Positions 1-11,429 are shown, counted from the first letter of the stretch. The stretch is DNA of 64,000 nucleotides from Leuctra nigra (GCA_934045905.1 OW203769.1:1116001-1180000); one strand, 5' to 3'. Notes: a model not told the origin generated them from the sequence alone. Made by a program: numbers and translations.

Positions 1-568
1 ATCCGATTATCTTTCTCAATGACCATCAACAGCTCACAAGGGCAAACTTTTTTCCGAGGCGGTTTATTCCTCTACAAAAATGTGTTCTCACATAGTCAAC
101 TCTATGGTCGGGGACAAGCTAAGTTGAACCCGGGCCAGCATAAGTCGGCCTATACCTGGCAATGCTAAACAGGGTTCAACTAAGCCTGTCCCCGACCTAA
201 CGCAGCATTATCCAGAGCCCGCAATTTCCAGTCAGTCTTCATAGAAGTCATTGATAGAGAACTACAAAAAAAATTGGCACAATCGACCGATGCAATTTTT
301 ACGCAAACATTGTGTATCATGAAATTCCGTTATAGTTTTCTCTATACGCCAAACATCATGGAAATTATTCAACATTATCCTTTTCCATAATTTCACCTAT
401 TGTGAACAACTCTCTTCTTACTTCACTTGCACCTCCTACTTTCCACCGCCATCCGAATTGAATACAAATATAAACATCTATAAATTACGAACGGTTCATT
501 CATTCAATTTGTATAACTATCGCACAAATTATTGCCTTTGTCATGTGTGACATGACGGGTCCCTCTAG
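1..568 (+). mobile_element. Helitron-like non-autonomous repeat, 3' part (copy 1)
   Basis: The last 440 bases match a second copy ending at 24798, and the terminal motif recurs at 16888. All three copies end in CTAG, are followed by T, and have a short hairpin (GTCATG, 5-nt loop, CATGAC here) about 8 bases before CTAG. A 3' hairpin plus CTRR terminus and insertion before T is the Helitron end structure. The 5' end lies outside the window. No coding capacity is seen. Confidence 0.55.
105..197. mobile_element. Short MITE with 26-bp TIRs and TA target duplication
   Basis: Inverted repeats start GGTCGGGGACAAGCTAAG at 106 and end ...CTGTCCCCGACC at 197, matching at about 24 of 26 positions. TA flanks both sides (103-104 and 198-199). 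The related repeat copy at 24.4-24.8 kb lacks this block, so that copy acts as an empty site. Tc1/mariner-type mobilisation is inferred only from the TA duplication. Confidence 0.6.
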
Positions 569-611
569 TAATAATAATAATCTTAGTAGTAGTAGTAGTA
601 GGGTGGAGCTA

Positions 612-1866
612 AAATCCGGTAAACAGGCCACAGCCTAAACAGCTGAACCGATTAATCTCACATTTTTACCACGTGTGCACTTTTGGCGTCTGATTTAACC
701 TTCTCCCCATGAATTTTTGTGCCGCCATTTTGAAACCGGAAGTGACGCATATCTCGTCAACGGCTGAACCGATTGGAACGAATTTGCGCCAATCGATTCA
801 GACGGTCATCTATATGCAATATGATTTATGTTATTGCTATATGCATGTCTATATGCATTATGTTAAAGAAACCGGAAATGACGTCATGAAGTTTTAAATA
901 CATCGATTGGCATTTCGGCAACAACGGTTGATCCGATTATTTTGATATTTATGAAACGTTTGTACTTTTGACGTCTTTGTGACTTAATATAAGAAAAACG
1001 GAAGCCGATATTTTGAAACCGGAAGTGACATCATATCTCAATAACGGTTAAATGGATTTGAACGAGAGCAGCGCTGAACAATTTAGACGGTCAACTTTAT
1101 GCATTATCAGTAATATTTGCAGTTTCCCAAACCGAAACCGGAAATGACGTCAATCATTTTAATAATCTCACATATTTACATTTTGATGCAATAAATATAC
1201 TATTTGAGACAGTTTATAATAAAATGTAATCATGTTTAAATTATAATTCAAGGGGTCGGAGATTGCAGCCGCCATTTTGAAACCGGAAGTAATGTCATGT
1301 CTCGAAACTGATATACATATCGGTCCGAAACTATCGCCAAACTATTAGGAAGGTCATCTCTATGGAATAGGAACAGTTAAAATTGCCCCATTTTCCTATT
1401 TTCCTATTTTCCTATTTGTGAGACCGGAAATAACGTCATTCAAATTTATAAATTATTATAATTCCCTCTCTATACAATGAAAACATATCCAGGAAGCTTA
1501 AAATGATACACATCATTTATAGATATGCATTCTTTGTGGCAGTGCAGTAAGTTCAGCAGCCATTTTGAAAACCGAGGTGTTGCCATATCTCGGAACTCGG
1601 TTGACTGATAGGAATGAAACCTTTGCTATTCTTTATGAAAGTTCGTTTAAAGCAAATATACAGTACCATACGCAGATTTTCATTCGTTAACCAAATTGTC
1701 AATGGCGACTTTTTTTATAGGATTTAGTAATTGTTCAATCGATAACGTCATGGGGTGTCAAAAAATCATGGGGTGAAGGTTAAATCAGACGCCAAAAGTG
1801 CACACGTGGTAAAAATGTGAGATCAATCGGTTGAGCCGTTTATGCTGTGGCTTTGATAGCGGATTT
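612..1866. mobile_element. TIR element carrying ETS/CRE-like modules (copy 1)
   Basis: The ends are inverted copies of each other: the left arm covers about 612-711 and the right arm about 1767-1866, both containing the stretch from CCACAGC to the GTGCACTTTTGGCGTCTGA segment. The interior repeats a degenerate module reading CCATTTTGAAACCGGAAGTG followed by ACGTCAT-like and CGGNNGNACCGAT-like segments (near 730, 1015, 1275, 1425). The same family recurs at 8.3, 11.4-11.9, 17.5-18.5 and 63.7-64 kb. No transposase is visible and the superfamily is not recognised. Confidence 0.6.
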
Positions 1867-1902
1867 GAATTCTAGGAGACTACTGAGATTATTATTATTA
1901 TT

Positions 1903-3696
1903 GTCTTAATTCACAATATATTATAATACAGTACAATACACTATTATAACATATTGGCACTACATCCATCCATGCAGCAGAATCACACCGTGATTCATTG
2001 TTGAATTGGTTTTTGTAGATTCTGTGGTTCAAGTGATGACTCAACGGATGATGTAGGCCGAATCAATAACGCGTGCTTTTGGAGGTCGGTTCAAGAAAAT
2101 TCTCCAGGGATCATTTTCGCATAATCTTGGTAGTGGTTGGTGATAGTTCCAAGCGCTCCAATTACTATAGGACATACTTTGGTTTTCAGTTTCCACATCC
2201 GTCCTATCTCAATTTGGAGGTCTCGGTATTTCAATATTTTCTCCGACTCTTTTTTCAGTACATTTCCATCCATAGGAACAGCAACATCAATAATTAGACA
2301 CGTGCTATCTTTTATATTTTTTATAATGATGTCAGGTTTGTTGGCTAAGGTGGTCCTATCAGTTCATACTTGTTCATTCCATATTAATGTAACATCTCCA
2401 TTATCACATACTTGAGGTGGCTGATGATCATTGTGATGTGTGGATTTTGGGAGGTTGAAATGTTGACATATTGCCCAGTGAAGTGAAGCTGCTATCTTGT
2501 CATGACGTTCGATGTACTCTTTCTTAGACAGGGCACTGGACATCCTGACACAATGTGGTTAATCGTTTCTTCGTGCTGTTTGCAAAATCTACACATTCCA
2601 TTCGATCCGGTCTTAAGAATCCTCTTCTCATAGCTTCTCGTTCTTAATGATTGTTCTAGGGCAGCTACAATTAAGGATTCAGTCTCGCCTTTAAGGGTTC
2701 CTTATACAAGCCAATTGAATGTACTTGGCCTGTTAATAAATATTTTCTTCATATTCTTTGGGTACTGGCTTTCCACTCTCATTCATCACATAATTGGTCA
2801 TGTAGTTTTGACTTGGCGACTTCTCTAATTTTTCTTACCTGGTGAAGAATATCCTTGTCTGTTTGTGTTTGTACATTTATCTTGTTAATGCTTGACTTGA
2901 ATTTGTCTGTTAATGATAACAACGATAAGGTGTTTGGTCTGTTTTCCTCACTCACTTTGATGATGTTCACAAAGTGATCGTTTTCCTTTAGTCGTATGTT
3001 GTCTTTGAACATCTGCTCTTGGATGTTGCATCTTGTGGATGGTTAGTAATTTCCTGGTCTTTCTGTCAATATTCTTTTATTCTTTGAGACTCCAATCCAA
3101 TATGCAAAAGCTGTATTGTAAGACTGGTAGTGCAAGAGCTCCAATTGCAAGAATTTTATTTCTCCCACTCAGCTCAGTCTGCAATATCAAACGAACTCTC
3201 CTCCGATATTCTTGAACCAATTTATCTTTCATAGCTACATGGTGGATTCCATTCCCTTCTTCAATTCCCAGATACTTATATGCTTCTCCAGTTTCCAACA
3301 TCTTGATTGAAGAGTTATTATCAACAATAATATTTTCATATGGTAATATTTCCCTTTCTTAAATGCAGCTGTTGCACATTTCTCCAAGCCAAACTCCATA
3401 CATATATCATCACTAAAACGTTTAACGATACCAATCATTTCTTCCATCTCTTCCCTTTTCTCGGCGAATATTTTGATGTCATCGATATAGATTAGATGAG
3501 TACTACATCAGTATTTTTCACTTTGTAACCACATCGAGATTTGTTTAACATGCTTGTTAGAGGAAAGAGGCTTATGCAGAAAAGAAGCGGTGACAAAGAA
3601 TCGTCTTGATATATTCCTCTCTTTATTGAAATACCCTCAGACGTAATTACTTCATTGTGAGTCCTAATTATAAGACTAGTACGCCAGGTTGTCATG
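1903..3696 (-). mobile_element. R4/Dong-like non-LTR retrotransposon, truncated copy A
   Basis: Reading the minus strand, this holds an RT segment (about 3077-3695) with a Y-I-D-D active site near 3490, then a thumb/connector, a CCHC finger (C-x2-C-x8-H-x4-C near 2540-2610) and a C-terminal restriction-like endonuclease with a K-P-D...D pattern. That order (RT, CCHC, REL endonuclease) is typical of the R2/R4 lineage rather than APE-type LINEs. The 3' end abuts (ATT)n at 1889-1902, and Dong elements are known to insert in TAA repeats. The reading frame is broken by several frameshifts and an internal deletion near 3010 of roughly 85 bases that copy B retains. The 5' side stops at a G-run at 3699. 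Non-functional. Confidence 0.7.
3077..3695 (-). pseudogene. Reverse transcriptase domain fragment of R4/Dong-like element
   Basis: Three overlapping frames encode successive RT motifs: a segment reading GIYQDDSLSPLLFCISL (palm motif around the SLSPLLF block), the Y-I-D-D catalytic box followed by an FAEKREEMEEM helix, and a Y-L-G-I motif followed by KLVQEYRRRV, which matches the RT thumb of R2/R4-type elements. At least two frameshifts separate these pieces, so no continuous RT can be made. It belongs to copy A. Confidence 0.65.
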
Positions 3697-3820
3697 CAGG
3701 GGGGGGGGGGTCAGGATCCAGAGAGGGAAGTCCGTTAATCTCTCCCCCCCCCCCCTATTCCTACGCGCCGCACAAGAGCATCAGCCCACGACATATTGTT
3801 TCAATGCACCATTTGTTGAC

Positions 3821-4006
3821 CTTCTGTCCGGGATACGCGTCGTCACTCTTCGGCTTGACCTTGTCCATGACGCAGTTGACGAACTCCACCTTGTCGTTGA
3901 AGTCGGCGAGGTATTTGAGTGCGCATGCCTGCACCTTATTGCCGTAGCACTCGTTCTTGCCGTGATGACAGTCGAAGAGAATCGTCCCGTTCTCCGATCT
4001 CAAGTA
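3821..4006 (-). CDS. GILT-type lysosomal thiol reductase, single internal exon
   Basis: The minus-strand exon starts at a strong acceptor (pyrimidine-rich tract ending TTTCAG, AG at 4008-4007) and runs about 62 codons to a possible weak AAG/GTCAAC donor at 3820. It contains C-H-H-G-K-N-E-C-Y-G-N-K-V-Q-A-C, which fits the GILT signature C-Q-H-G-x2-E-C-x2-N-x4-C with H for Q. It continues into ALKYLADFNDKVEFVNCVMD and a PGQK motif, as in insect GILT proteins. These reduce disulfides in lysosomes. Neither the CxxC active-site exon upstream nor the downstream exon was found; the R4/Dong-like copy lies in the expected downstream intron. It may be a live gene with long introns or a stranded fragment. 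The acceptor side is massively duplicated (see the array at 3948-4689). Confidence 0.65.
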
Positions 4007-4689
4007 CTGAAACTAGAAGGATAATGTCAACGTCCATCATGGTTCCCATGGTTCACTCGTTCTTGCCGTGGTGACAGTCAAAGAGGATCGTCCCGTTCTC
4101 CGATCTCAAGTACTGAAACCAGAAGGATAATGTCAACGTCCATCATGGTTCCCATGGTTCACTCGTTCTTGCCGTGGTGACAGTCGAAGAGAATCGTCCC
4201 GTTCTCCGATCTCAAGTACTGAAATCAGAGGGATAATGTCAACGTCCATCATGGTTCCCATGGTTCACTCGTTCTTGCCGTGGTGACAGTCGAAGAGGAT
4301 CGTCCCGTTCTCCGATCTCAAGTACTGAAACCAGAAGGATAATGTCAACGTCGATCATGGTTCCCATGGTTCACTCGTTCTTGCCGTGGTGACAGTCGAA
4401 GAGGATCGTCCCGTTGTCCGATCTCAAGTACTGAAACCAGAAGGATAATGTCAACGTCCATCATAGTTCCCATGGTTCACTCGTTCTTGCCGTGGTGACA
4501 GTCGAAGAGGATCGTCCCGTTCTCCGATCTCAAGTACTGAAATCAGAGGGATAATGTCAACGTCCATCATGGTTCCCATGGTTCACTCGTTCTTGCCGTG
4601 GTGACAGTCGAAGAGGATCGTCCCGTTCTCCGATCTCAAGTACTGAAATCAGAAGAATAATGTCAACGTCCATCATGGTTCCCAACTCT
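3948..4689 (-). repeat. Tandem array, 7 x 106 bp, spanning the acceptor and 5' part of the GILT exon
   Basis: Unit starts fall at 3948, 4054, 4160, 4266, 4372, 4478 and 4584, exactly 106 bases apart, with only a few substitutions per unit. In minus-strand sense each unit holds an intron 3' end (CTTCTGGTTTCAG or CCTCTGATTTCAG) and about the first 19 codons of the exon, to ...CHHGKNE. Only the unit at 3948-4006 continues into the full exon. In the six upstream units the codon after NE is TGA, created at the duplication junction. Splicing to any upstream unit would therefore give an immediate stop. Confidence 0.9.
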
Positions 4690-4833
4690 TACCCTCTTTC
4701 ACAAACATATATAGCTGCTGGAGAGGCGTCACCATATCCCACCATCAACTCTACAGGTTTCAAAAGACGTCCACCCACGGTCACATAAATTGCTTGCAAA
4801 ATTTAAACCCTTTTCAAAGCATGTATACACATA

Positions 4834-5666
4834 TGGGTGGCCCAAAAAAAGCGTCCAATGGGCGAGACACCACTGTGAAGAAACTACTGCACACATAAGT
4901 CCAAAAATTTCATATGTTATACGAAACATACCAATGTTTGATGTGTGAAAATTTCTAAAATATTTCTTTTGTAGGAAAAAAGTTACAGCTGTTCGAATTT
5001 GGTTGTCGAAAAATCAATTATACGGAGTTCAAAGAGCGCGCATTCAGAATAAGTCCAATGGCATGGACACATTTATTTTCAACACTACTAATGATATCAG
5101 GCTGAAAATTTCAAATATTATTTACAACATATTACTATCTATTGTATACAAATTTCAATACATTTGAATCAGTGGAACGAAAGTTCTGCTATCTTAAAGT
5201 TGAGCTTGAAAACAGAAAATACGGGAGATAATTTCACTTCTAAAATTAGTGAAATAAAACTTGATAAATTATCTCTAGTGTATTCTGCTTTTTAAGCGCA
5301 AACTCTAGATAACATAACTTTCGTAAAATTGATTCAAATGAATTGAAATTTTTACACAATCATTAGTAATATATTTTAAATAACACATTAAATTTTCAGC
5401 TTGCTATCGCGAGCAGTTTTGAGTAAACAGCGTCCCGGCCATTTGACATTTTCTGGACGCATGATTTTTGAGCTCCTATAATCAATTTTTCGACAACGAA
5501 ATTCGAACAGCCGTAACTTTTTTCCGATGATAGTTATGATGTTAAAACTTTTACATATTAGACCTTAGTATGTTTTGTATAATTTGTGTAATTTTCAATC
5601 CGATATGTGCAGTTGTTTCGTCACAGTGATGTCTCGCCCGTTGGACGTTTTTTTTGGGCCACCCGG
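4834..5666. mobile_element. Foldback/TIR element with TGGGTGGCCC ends and TA flanks
   Basis: The left end begins TGGGTGGCCCAAAAAAAGCG and the right end finishes TTTTTTTTGGGCCACCCGG. The two halves remain complementary over more than 200 bases each, including the GGGCGAGACA / TGTCTCGCCC and CGAAAAATCAATTATA / TATAATCAATTTTTCG pairs. TA flanks both ends. No ORF resembles a transposase. A diverged solo end of the same family sits at about 11335-11415. Transcripts would fold into a long hairpin. Confidence 0.75.
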
Positions 5667-6149
5667 TATATTATATATTACACAGAAGTAAACAAATATC
5701 GAACATGTTGGGTTAAAGGGTTTGATATAAGAAACAAACAACAACCCCAAACCTAATAATTATTTCTCAAATTCACGAAATATTTACGGTTAATCAAGCT
5801 AATCAAGTTAATCAAGCATTAATGTGACATTTTTTTAACGCGTGTGTACAGTCGTGCAAATAAGTTCGTTGTGTACTCTGCCTCTCTCTGACCCATATCA
5901 TAAACATGTTTTATAAATAGAGCAGAGATAGATAGAGTAGGTATAACCAACTAATTTTCATGCTTGTACCTTGGGCTGGGAGCAGGAGGGTGGAAATTAA
6001 TTTAATCTTGTTTTAATAACACACTATTGGAATGCAGAAATCAAGCTCCATCAATTGCAAATTGACGTACACAAATAAATAAGGCGAAGAATTCTCATTA
6101 TTGCTGTGAACATTACAAATATTATTATAATAATAATATTATTATTATA
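5667..6149. other. AT-rich spacer, no gene seen
   Basis: No open frame, splice-site pair or structured RNA that I can support. It ends in an ATT/TAA microsatellite (6119-6149), which is the presumed target of the element that follows. Confidence 0.6.
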
Positions 6150-7436
6150 GTCTTTATTCACAATATATTATAATGCAGTACAATATACTATTATAACATA
6201 TTGGCTCTACATCCATTCATGCAGCGAAATTACACCGTGATTCTATGCTGCATTGGGTTTTGTAGATTCTGTGGTTCAAGTGATGACTCGACGGATGATG
6301 TAGGCCGATCTCAATAACGCGTGCTTTTGGAGGTCGGTGCAAGAAAATTCTCCAGGGATCATTTTCGCATAATCTTGGTAGTGGTTGGTGATAGTTCCAA
6401 GCGCTCCAATTACTATAGGACATACTTTGGTTTTCAGTTTCCACATCCGTCCTATCTCAATTTGGAGGTCTCGGTATTTCAATATTTTCTCCGACTCTTT
6501 TTTCAGTACATTTCCATCCATAGGAACAGCAACATCAATAATTAGACATGTGCTATATTTTATATTTTTTATAATGATGTCAGGTTTGTTGGCTAAGATG
6601 GTTCTATCAGTTCGTACTTGTTCATTCCATATTAATGTAACATCTCTATTTACACATACTTGAGGTGGCTGATGATCATAGTATGTGTGGATTTTGGGAG
6701 GTTGAAATGTTGACATATTGCCCAGTGAAGTGAAGCTGCTATCTTGTCATGACGTTCGATGTACTCTTTCTTAGACAGGGCACTGGACATCCTGACACAA
6801 TGTGGTAAATCGTTTCTTCGTGCTGTTTGCAAAATCTACACATTCCATTCGATCCGGTCTTAAGAATCCTATTCTCATAGCTTCTCGTTCTTAATGATTG
6901 TTCTAGGGCAGCTACAATTAAGGATTCAGTCTCGCCTTTAAGGGTTCCTTATACAAGCCAATTGAATGTACTTGGCCTGTTAATAAATATTTTCTTCATA
7001 TTCTTTGGGTACTGGCTTTCCACTCTCATTCATCACATAATTGGTCATGTAGTTTTGACTTGGCGACTTCTCTAATTTTTCTTACCTGGTGAAGAATATC
7101 CTTGTCTGTTTGTGTTTGTACATTTATCTTGTTAATGCTTGACTTGAATTTGTCTGTTAATGATAACAACGATAAGGTGTTTGGTCTGTTTTCCTCACTC
7201 ACTTTGATGATGTTCACAAAGTGATCGCTTTTCTTTAGTAGTATGTACTCGGCAGTCCCAATCATTGCAGATCTGTATAAACCTTCCACCTGACATAATC
7301 CCCTTCCACCTTGCTTTCTTGAGACATACAATCTTTGAACATCTGCTCTTGGATGTTGCATCTTGTGGATGGTTAGTAGTTTCCTGGTCTTTCTGTCAAT
7401 ATTCTTTAATTCTTTGAGACTCCAATACAATATGCA
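6150..7436 (-). mobile_element. R4/Dong-like non-LTR retrotransposon, 5'-truncated copy B
   Basis: Nearly identical to copy A over the shared part, but it keeps about 85 bases that copy A lost near 3010. Minus-strand coding order is RT connector (7430-7026, with KTRKLLTIHKMQHPRADVQR and KQGGRGL motifs), CCHC finger, then REL endonuclease. Both ends touch ATT/TAA repeats (6119-6149 and 7437-7477), as expected for target-primed insertion into a TAA microsatellite with 5' truncation. The CCHC-to-endonuclease junction carries the same 1-base frameshift as copy A, implying a shared defective source or a duplication of one copy. Confidence 0.75.
6276..6716 (-). pseudogene. Restriction-like endonuclease domain of R4/Dong-like element
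   Basis: An open stretch of about 146 codons carries NKPDIIIKNIKYSTCLIIDVA followed by a K-E-x-E-K-x-x-K-Y region and a VCPIVIGALG strand. This matches the C-terminal REL endonuclease (catalytic P-D...D...K pattern) that nicks the target in R2/R4-clade elements. The preceding CCHC finger (around 6780-6845) is in a different frame, so the intact two-domain C-terminus cannot be translated without a frameshift. Confidence 0.7.
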
Positions 7437-7442
7437 TTATTA

Positions 7443-7477
<35 letters not shown>
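7437..7477. repeat. (ATT)n microsatellite at the truncated 5' end of copy B
   Basis: An almost pure ATT/TTA run joins the retrotransposon's truncated end to the next TIR element, and is read as remains of the TAA-repeat target site. Confidence 0.9.
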
Positions 7478-8246
7478 GAAAACCGCCCTAAAACACGGTT
7501 TTCACAGCCCTCTAGCTCGCAAATGGCGTAACCTATTGTTCCCAAATTTAGTATATGTGGTGGGGTGGGCTATAGCTCGAAATTAAGATATTTCGCAACA
7601 ATGTGAGATTTCCCAATTTTAAGATCCAGTAGGCCGAAAATGCTACTTTGATGCTTACAGTAAAAGTGGGTTTGCTCCAGCCTTTTTAAATGAGGGTGTG
7701 CGCGCCGTACGACTTGGCTGGCGTGGAGCGACCGCTCCACTAGATATTCTGACCGTTGCCGCCCTTTAAATATTTTACACTATATTAAATATTATTACAA
7801 GAAGGAATACACAAAGGGAGAAAAAAAATAGGAATGTGGGGTACCGATCAATCAGCTGTGTAATATTTTTTTTTCGAGTTTGTGGGCCAAATATAGTTAA
7901 TCAATAGTTATTTTATTATGTTTGTACAATTTAATTTTGAGCAAGAAAGGTGGGATTTTCCTTCATAACTTAAAACTCTTGTTAGGTACTCTATCTCACG
8001 GACTATGGGATTAAAACACTTCGAGTCAAAATGGGCCATTCTGTGTTATATATTAGATCTAGTGGAGCGGTCGCTCCACGCCAGACAAGTCGTGCGGCGC
8101 GCACACTCATATAGGCTACAAAGGCTGGAGCAACCCACTTTACTGTAAGCATCTAAGTGGCATTTTCGGCCCACTGGAAATTTAAATTGGAACATCTCAC
8201 ATTGCGAGCTAGAGGTCCGTGAAAACAGTGTTTTAGGGCGGTTTTC
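7478..8246. mobile_element. Foldback element with GAAAACCGCCCTAAAACAC termini
   Basis: The left end GAAAACCGCCCTAAAACAC is mirrored by GTGTTTTAGGGCGGTTTTC at the right end. The arms stay complementary for about 200-260 bases through the AGTGGAGCGGTCGCTCCACG-like block near 7725 and 8062. Diverged arms recur at 11915-12205, 17232-17515 and 19915-20145. The core (about 7740-8050) is AT-rich and has no transposase. Confidence 0.75.
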
Positions 8247-8740
8247 ATATTAATTAGCATTAAACGCAACCTTTATTTGTAACCAAATCGGAAATAGCGT
8301 ATGTTTTAAAGATAGTAGTCATTGCTACACCGATATTTCTTTAAATTTTTATGAATAAGCTAAAAAAAGTGATATCCCAGAAAATAAAACACTCCACTCT
8401 TGTCACTTCAACTAAGAAAATAATAAAAAAAATCAGCTATGAAAAGTAGTAATCTATATCAAAAAATGGTTGAAGTCAAAACAATTTATAACAAAAAATG
8501 TATAACAAGTGACGTCATATCTCGTCAACGGTTGGACCGATCGGAACAAAATTTGCGCCAATCGATTCATACGGTCATCTTTATGGATTATCAGTAGAAA
8601 ATGGTTTATGTTAAAGAAACCGGAAATGACGTTATAAAATTTTAAATACATCGATTTGCATTTCAGCAACAACTTTTGATCCGATTGTTTTGATATTTAT
8701 GTAACGTATGTACTTTTGATATTAAACGTGCCTAAAACAA
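8247..8740. repeat. Fragment of the ETS/CRE-module repeat family
   Basis: Contains the GTGATATCCCAGAAAA junction and a GTGACGTCATATCTCGTCAA module with the following CGGTTGGACCGATCGGAACA-type block, as in the 17.6-18.5 kb array. No gene seen. Confidence 0.6.
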
Positions 8741-8822
8741 AATGTTTATTTTTCAATATTTAGATAAAATATTCGCCTTCGGCGATAGGCCTTTGCCGGC
8801 AGAGGGCATGGGCGTCAACAGA

Positions 8823-9260
8823 GGGGGGGGGGGGGGGGGGGGGGGGGGCAAGGTTGTCAGGATAACATTAACATTTGGTGGTGTTTTACGTATAGTTTCA
8901 TTTGCTAAACAACAAACTAAATAAAACTAATTTCAAAGTGTCAACAAACCAAAAAATACCCTGCGGGGCAAGGTAGGTGCACTAGTCCAAAGTGTCAAAG
9001 TTTAAAAAATATTGAATTGTCTAACAAAATACATCTCACAACGTCTCAAACTTTGATTTCAAAGCATCCAAAACCAAAATGGCCCTATGGTGCAGGTGGG
9101 GGGGGGGGGGGCACGCCCCCCACACCCCACTTAGCCCGTGGGACAAATGTTTCCCTTGCCTTGCTCCCACCCCCGGGCAGAAAATCTGCGGACGTCCGTG
9201 GCTGGCGGATACCCCCCCAGATCCCCTCCCATATTTTCAAAAACCGCCCCCTCCCCCCCA
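8823..9260. repeat. 26-nt poly-G run and a G/C-rich low-complexity stretch
   Basis: An uninterrupted run of 26 G at 8823-8848 is followed by a G12 run near 9096-9108 and C-rich sequence to 9260. A related CCCTGCGGGGC...CCCCCAGACC block occurs inside the hAT-like MITE at 46.57-46.64 kb. Open frames here are low-complexity artefacts. Run length may be unreliable in any assembly. Confidence 0.7.
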
Positions 9261-10600
9261 TGACAAGAGGCTAGATTCGCCCCTGTCCTTGGTTCGCCCA
9301 TAAAATATTTATATATGACATTTAAAGTTTCAAGTGTCCACGACCCAACGGCGTCTTATTTCTGAGTGCGCAATCAAAACAAGGCATCATGTATCGAGGA
9401 GGTGGGGAGATTACGCACCGCTGCGACTGCACTCATAAAAAATGCATCATTCTCGGTTAAGCAACCTAGTAATTATTTAATTATAGCTCAATGGTCAGAG
9501 CTAAAGAAATTTTGTAGAGAGGTAAAATAAAGAAAACATTCCGATTATGATATATCAGGACTTCGTTTTCTTCTATTTATTTTGGTTCTCCTACGTTCCC
9601 AACAGACATTTTGTGCCCAGCTTTTTCCTTATGGGACTAAAATCCTTTGCATGGTTGCGATTAAAATCACGTTATTCGATCTACTGCTTTCACTATCTTC
9701 AATAGAATTGATAGTTCGCGTAGGTCTTATTGATATATATATAATATATTAAGGAATTATGGTAAATTTTAGGTTTTGACCGTTGCCCCCCTTTAATCAT
9801 GTCAGAAAACCTACTTTACAATTTGTTAACTCTGCAGTTAAACTGTCGTCCTTATGCCAGTTTTGTGGTAATTGTGAGCGACTTTTTATTATTTCTTGTA
9901 AGTATGTTTTTATTGGTGTATTTTGTGTTGACTTTTTGGGTACAACAAAAAAAGAATATTGAAAAAAAAGACAGAGCTCAAAATTGCAATAATACAAAAT
10001 ACAAAAAGTATATCCTATTATTACTAGATTCGAACTGCGGTTCCCAACATACCACGTCGGCATCGCACCAACGAATTAACTGAGCAATGATGAATTGAGA
10101 ATAATTCTCAATTCCAAAATACATCCCAGACTCGTGCTAAAACCACCCAATATATTGAAGATAACTAATAATAATGTATTAATAAATGATATCCATATTC
10201 TAATCATAACAACGACTCTTTGTATTTCATTTGAATTTAATTCCATTAAAATTGTACTACCGGTGTGTTTTACTCTTGCGCATATTTAAAAAACCTCGCG
10301 AAAATAGTATCCGTACTATTTTCACCATCAGGTGGAAATAGTCACTCCGAAATTAAAAACGTACGAAATGGTCCAGATGTATCGACTTTACCATCCTGAA
10401 TTATGTATGCAATATAAGCCTTCAACCCGTGCTTTTTCAAAGAGCATACATTACACAGTCTCCCAACGTATCATGTCATACTCATAAAATATGTGCAGTC
10501 CAACAAACTATCGAAGGCGGCCATTACGATTAAAGCGGTTATTAAGATCGAATAATATTAGCAATGACCAATCACTGACAATCTTCAAAACATAAAATAT
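9261..10600. other. AT-rich non-coding stretch, no gene seen
   Basis: Only short AT-driven frames; no motif, splice pair or recognisable repeat boundary found. Confidence 0.5.
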
Positions 10601-10619
10601 GTTTATTTCTGCAATCTGT

Positions 10620-11415
10620 GGTATGGGGTGTCTGTGGAGAATAATCAGATTCTTGTCGACCATTCAGAAGACTTCAGTTGATTTGATCAATTTGAAATTT
10701 TGACAAGTCATTACGACCAACATTGTCCCCAATCTAAAAAATTTCAGACAAATTCTCCCATCTGTTAAAATTTAAAAAAAAAATCATGTGATTATTGAAA
10801 TTTAAACAAGAACTTTTTAACAGATCAACTTAAAACTTTGCATAGTAATTGAGACCGACATTATCTATATTTTTGACAATTTTTATACTAATCTGTGTTT
10901 AAATAAAAAAGTTATTGACAGTTTACGGACATTTTGCGTGTTGGCTGCCATATTTTACGGCAAGTTCGAATCTTCAGTTCCAAGGTAGTCAGAGCAGATA
11001 TGACCGTTCAACAGAAAGATTTAATATTGTGTTCACACATTTAAATATCATGTGTGGCCCCAAGTATATTCTATTTAAGATCCTGTAATTTTTTATTATT
11101 AACAAGGAACTGTTCAATCATAAAGGTTCTTATCGATCAACTTAAAACTTTGCATGGTTATTAGGACTAATATTTTAGGTATATTTGGAGATTGTTATAC
11201 AAGTCTGCCAAAATTCAAGAATTATTTTTTATTCATGATTTTTTCCATAGACAAAATTTTGGTTCGAGGTGTTGCGCGTATCCGTGCTCGCCCATCCAAG
11301 CGTTTCACAGAGCGTTTTCCTAGTATTAAGTGTAATTTTCAGCCCGATTTGTGCAGTAGTTTCGTCACAGCAATGTATTCCCAATTGTGCGTTTTTATTG
11401 GGCCACTAGGTATAT
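10620..11415 (+). mobile_element. Helitron-like repeat (second family), 3' end, with a foldback end fused to it
   Basis: Contains the blocks GATCAACTTAAAACTTTGCA and GTTGCGCGTATCCGTGCTCG shared with copies at 17.1, 21.7-22.7, 24.8-25.0 and 62.2-62.5 kb. It ends CGTTTTCCTAG at 11323, followed by T. An AACGC...GCGTT stem can form just before the CTAG terminus in the better preserved copies. Bases 11335-11415 match the right end of the 4834-5666 foldback family. Confidence 0.5.
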
Positions 11416-11429
11416 GCTAAAAGTGTATT

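Noticed and set aside
4690..4800. Minus-strand VELMVGYGDAS-like segment with a GTAAGAG donor, as the preceding GILT exon
   Set aside because: The resemblance to the GILT 'LVPYGNA' region is slight, the exon phases do not join, and the implied intron would be only about 50 bases.
9017..9303. Proline/glycine-rich open frames
   Set aside because: Products of poly-G/poly-C low-complexity DNA.
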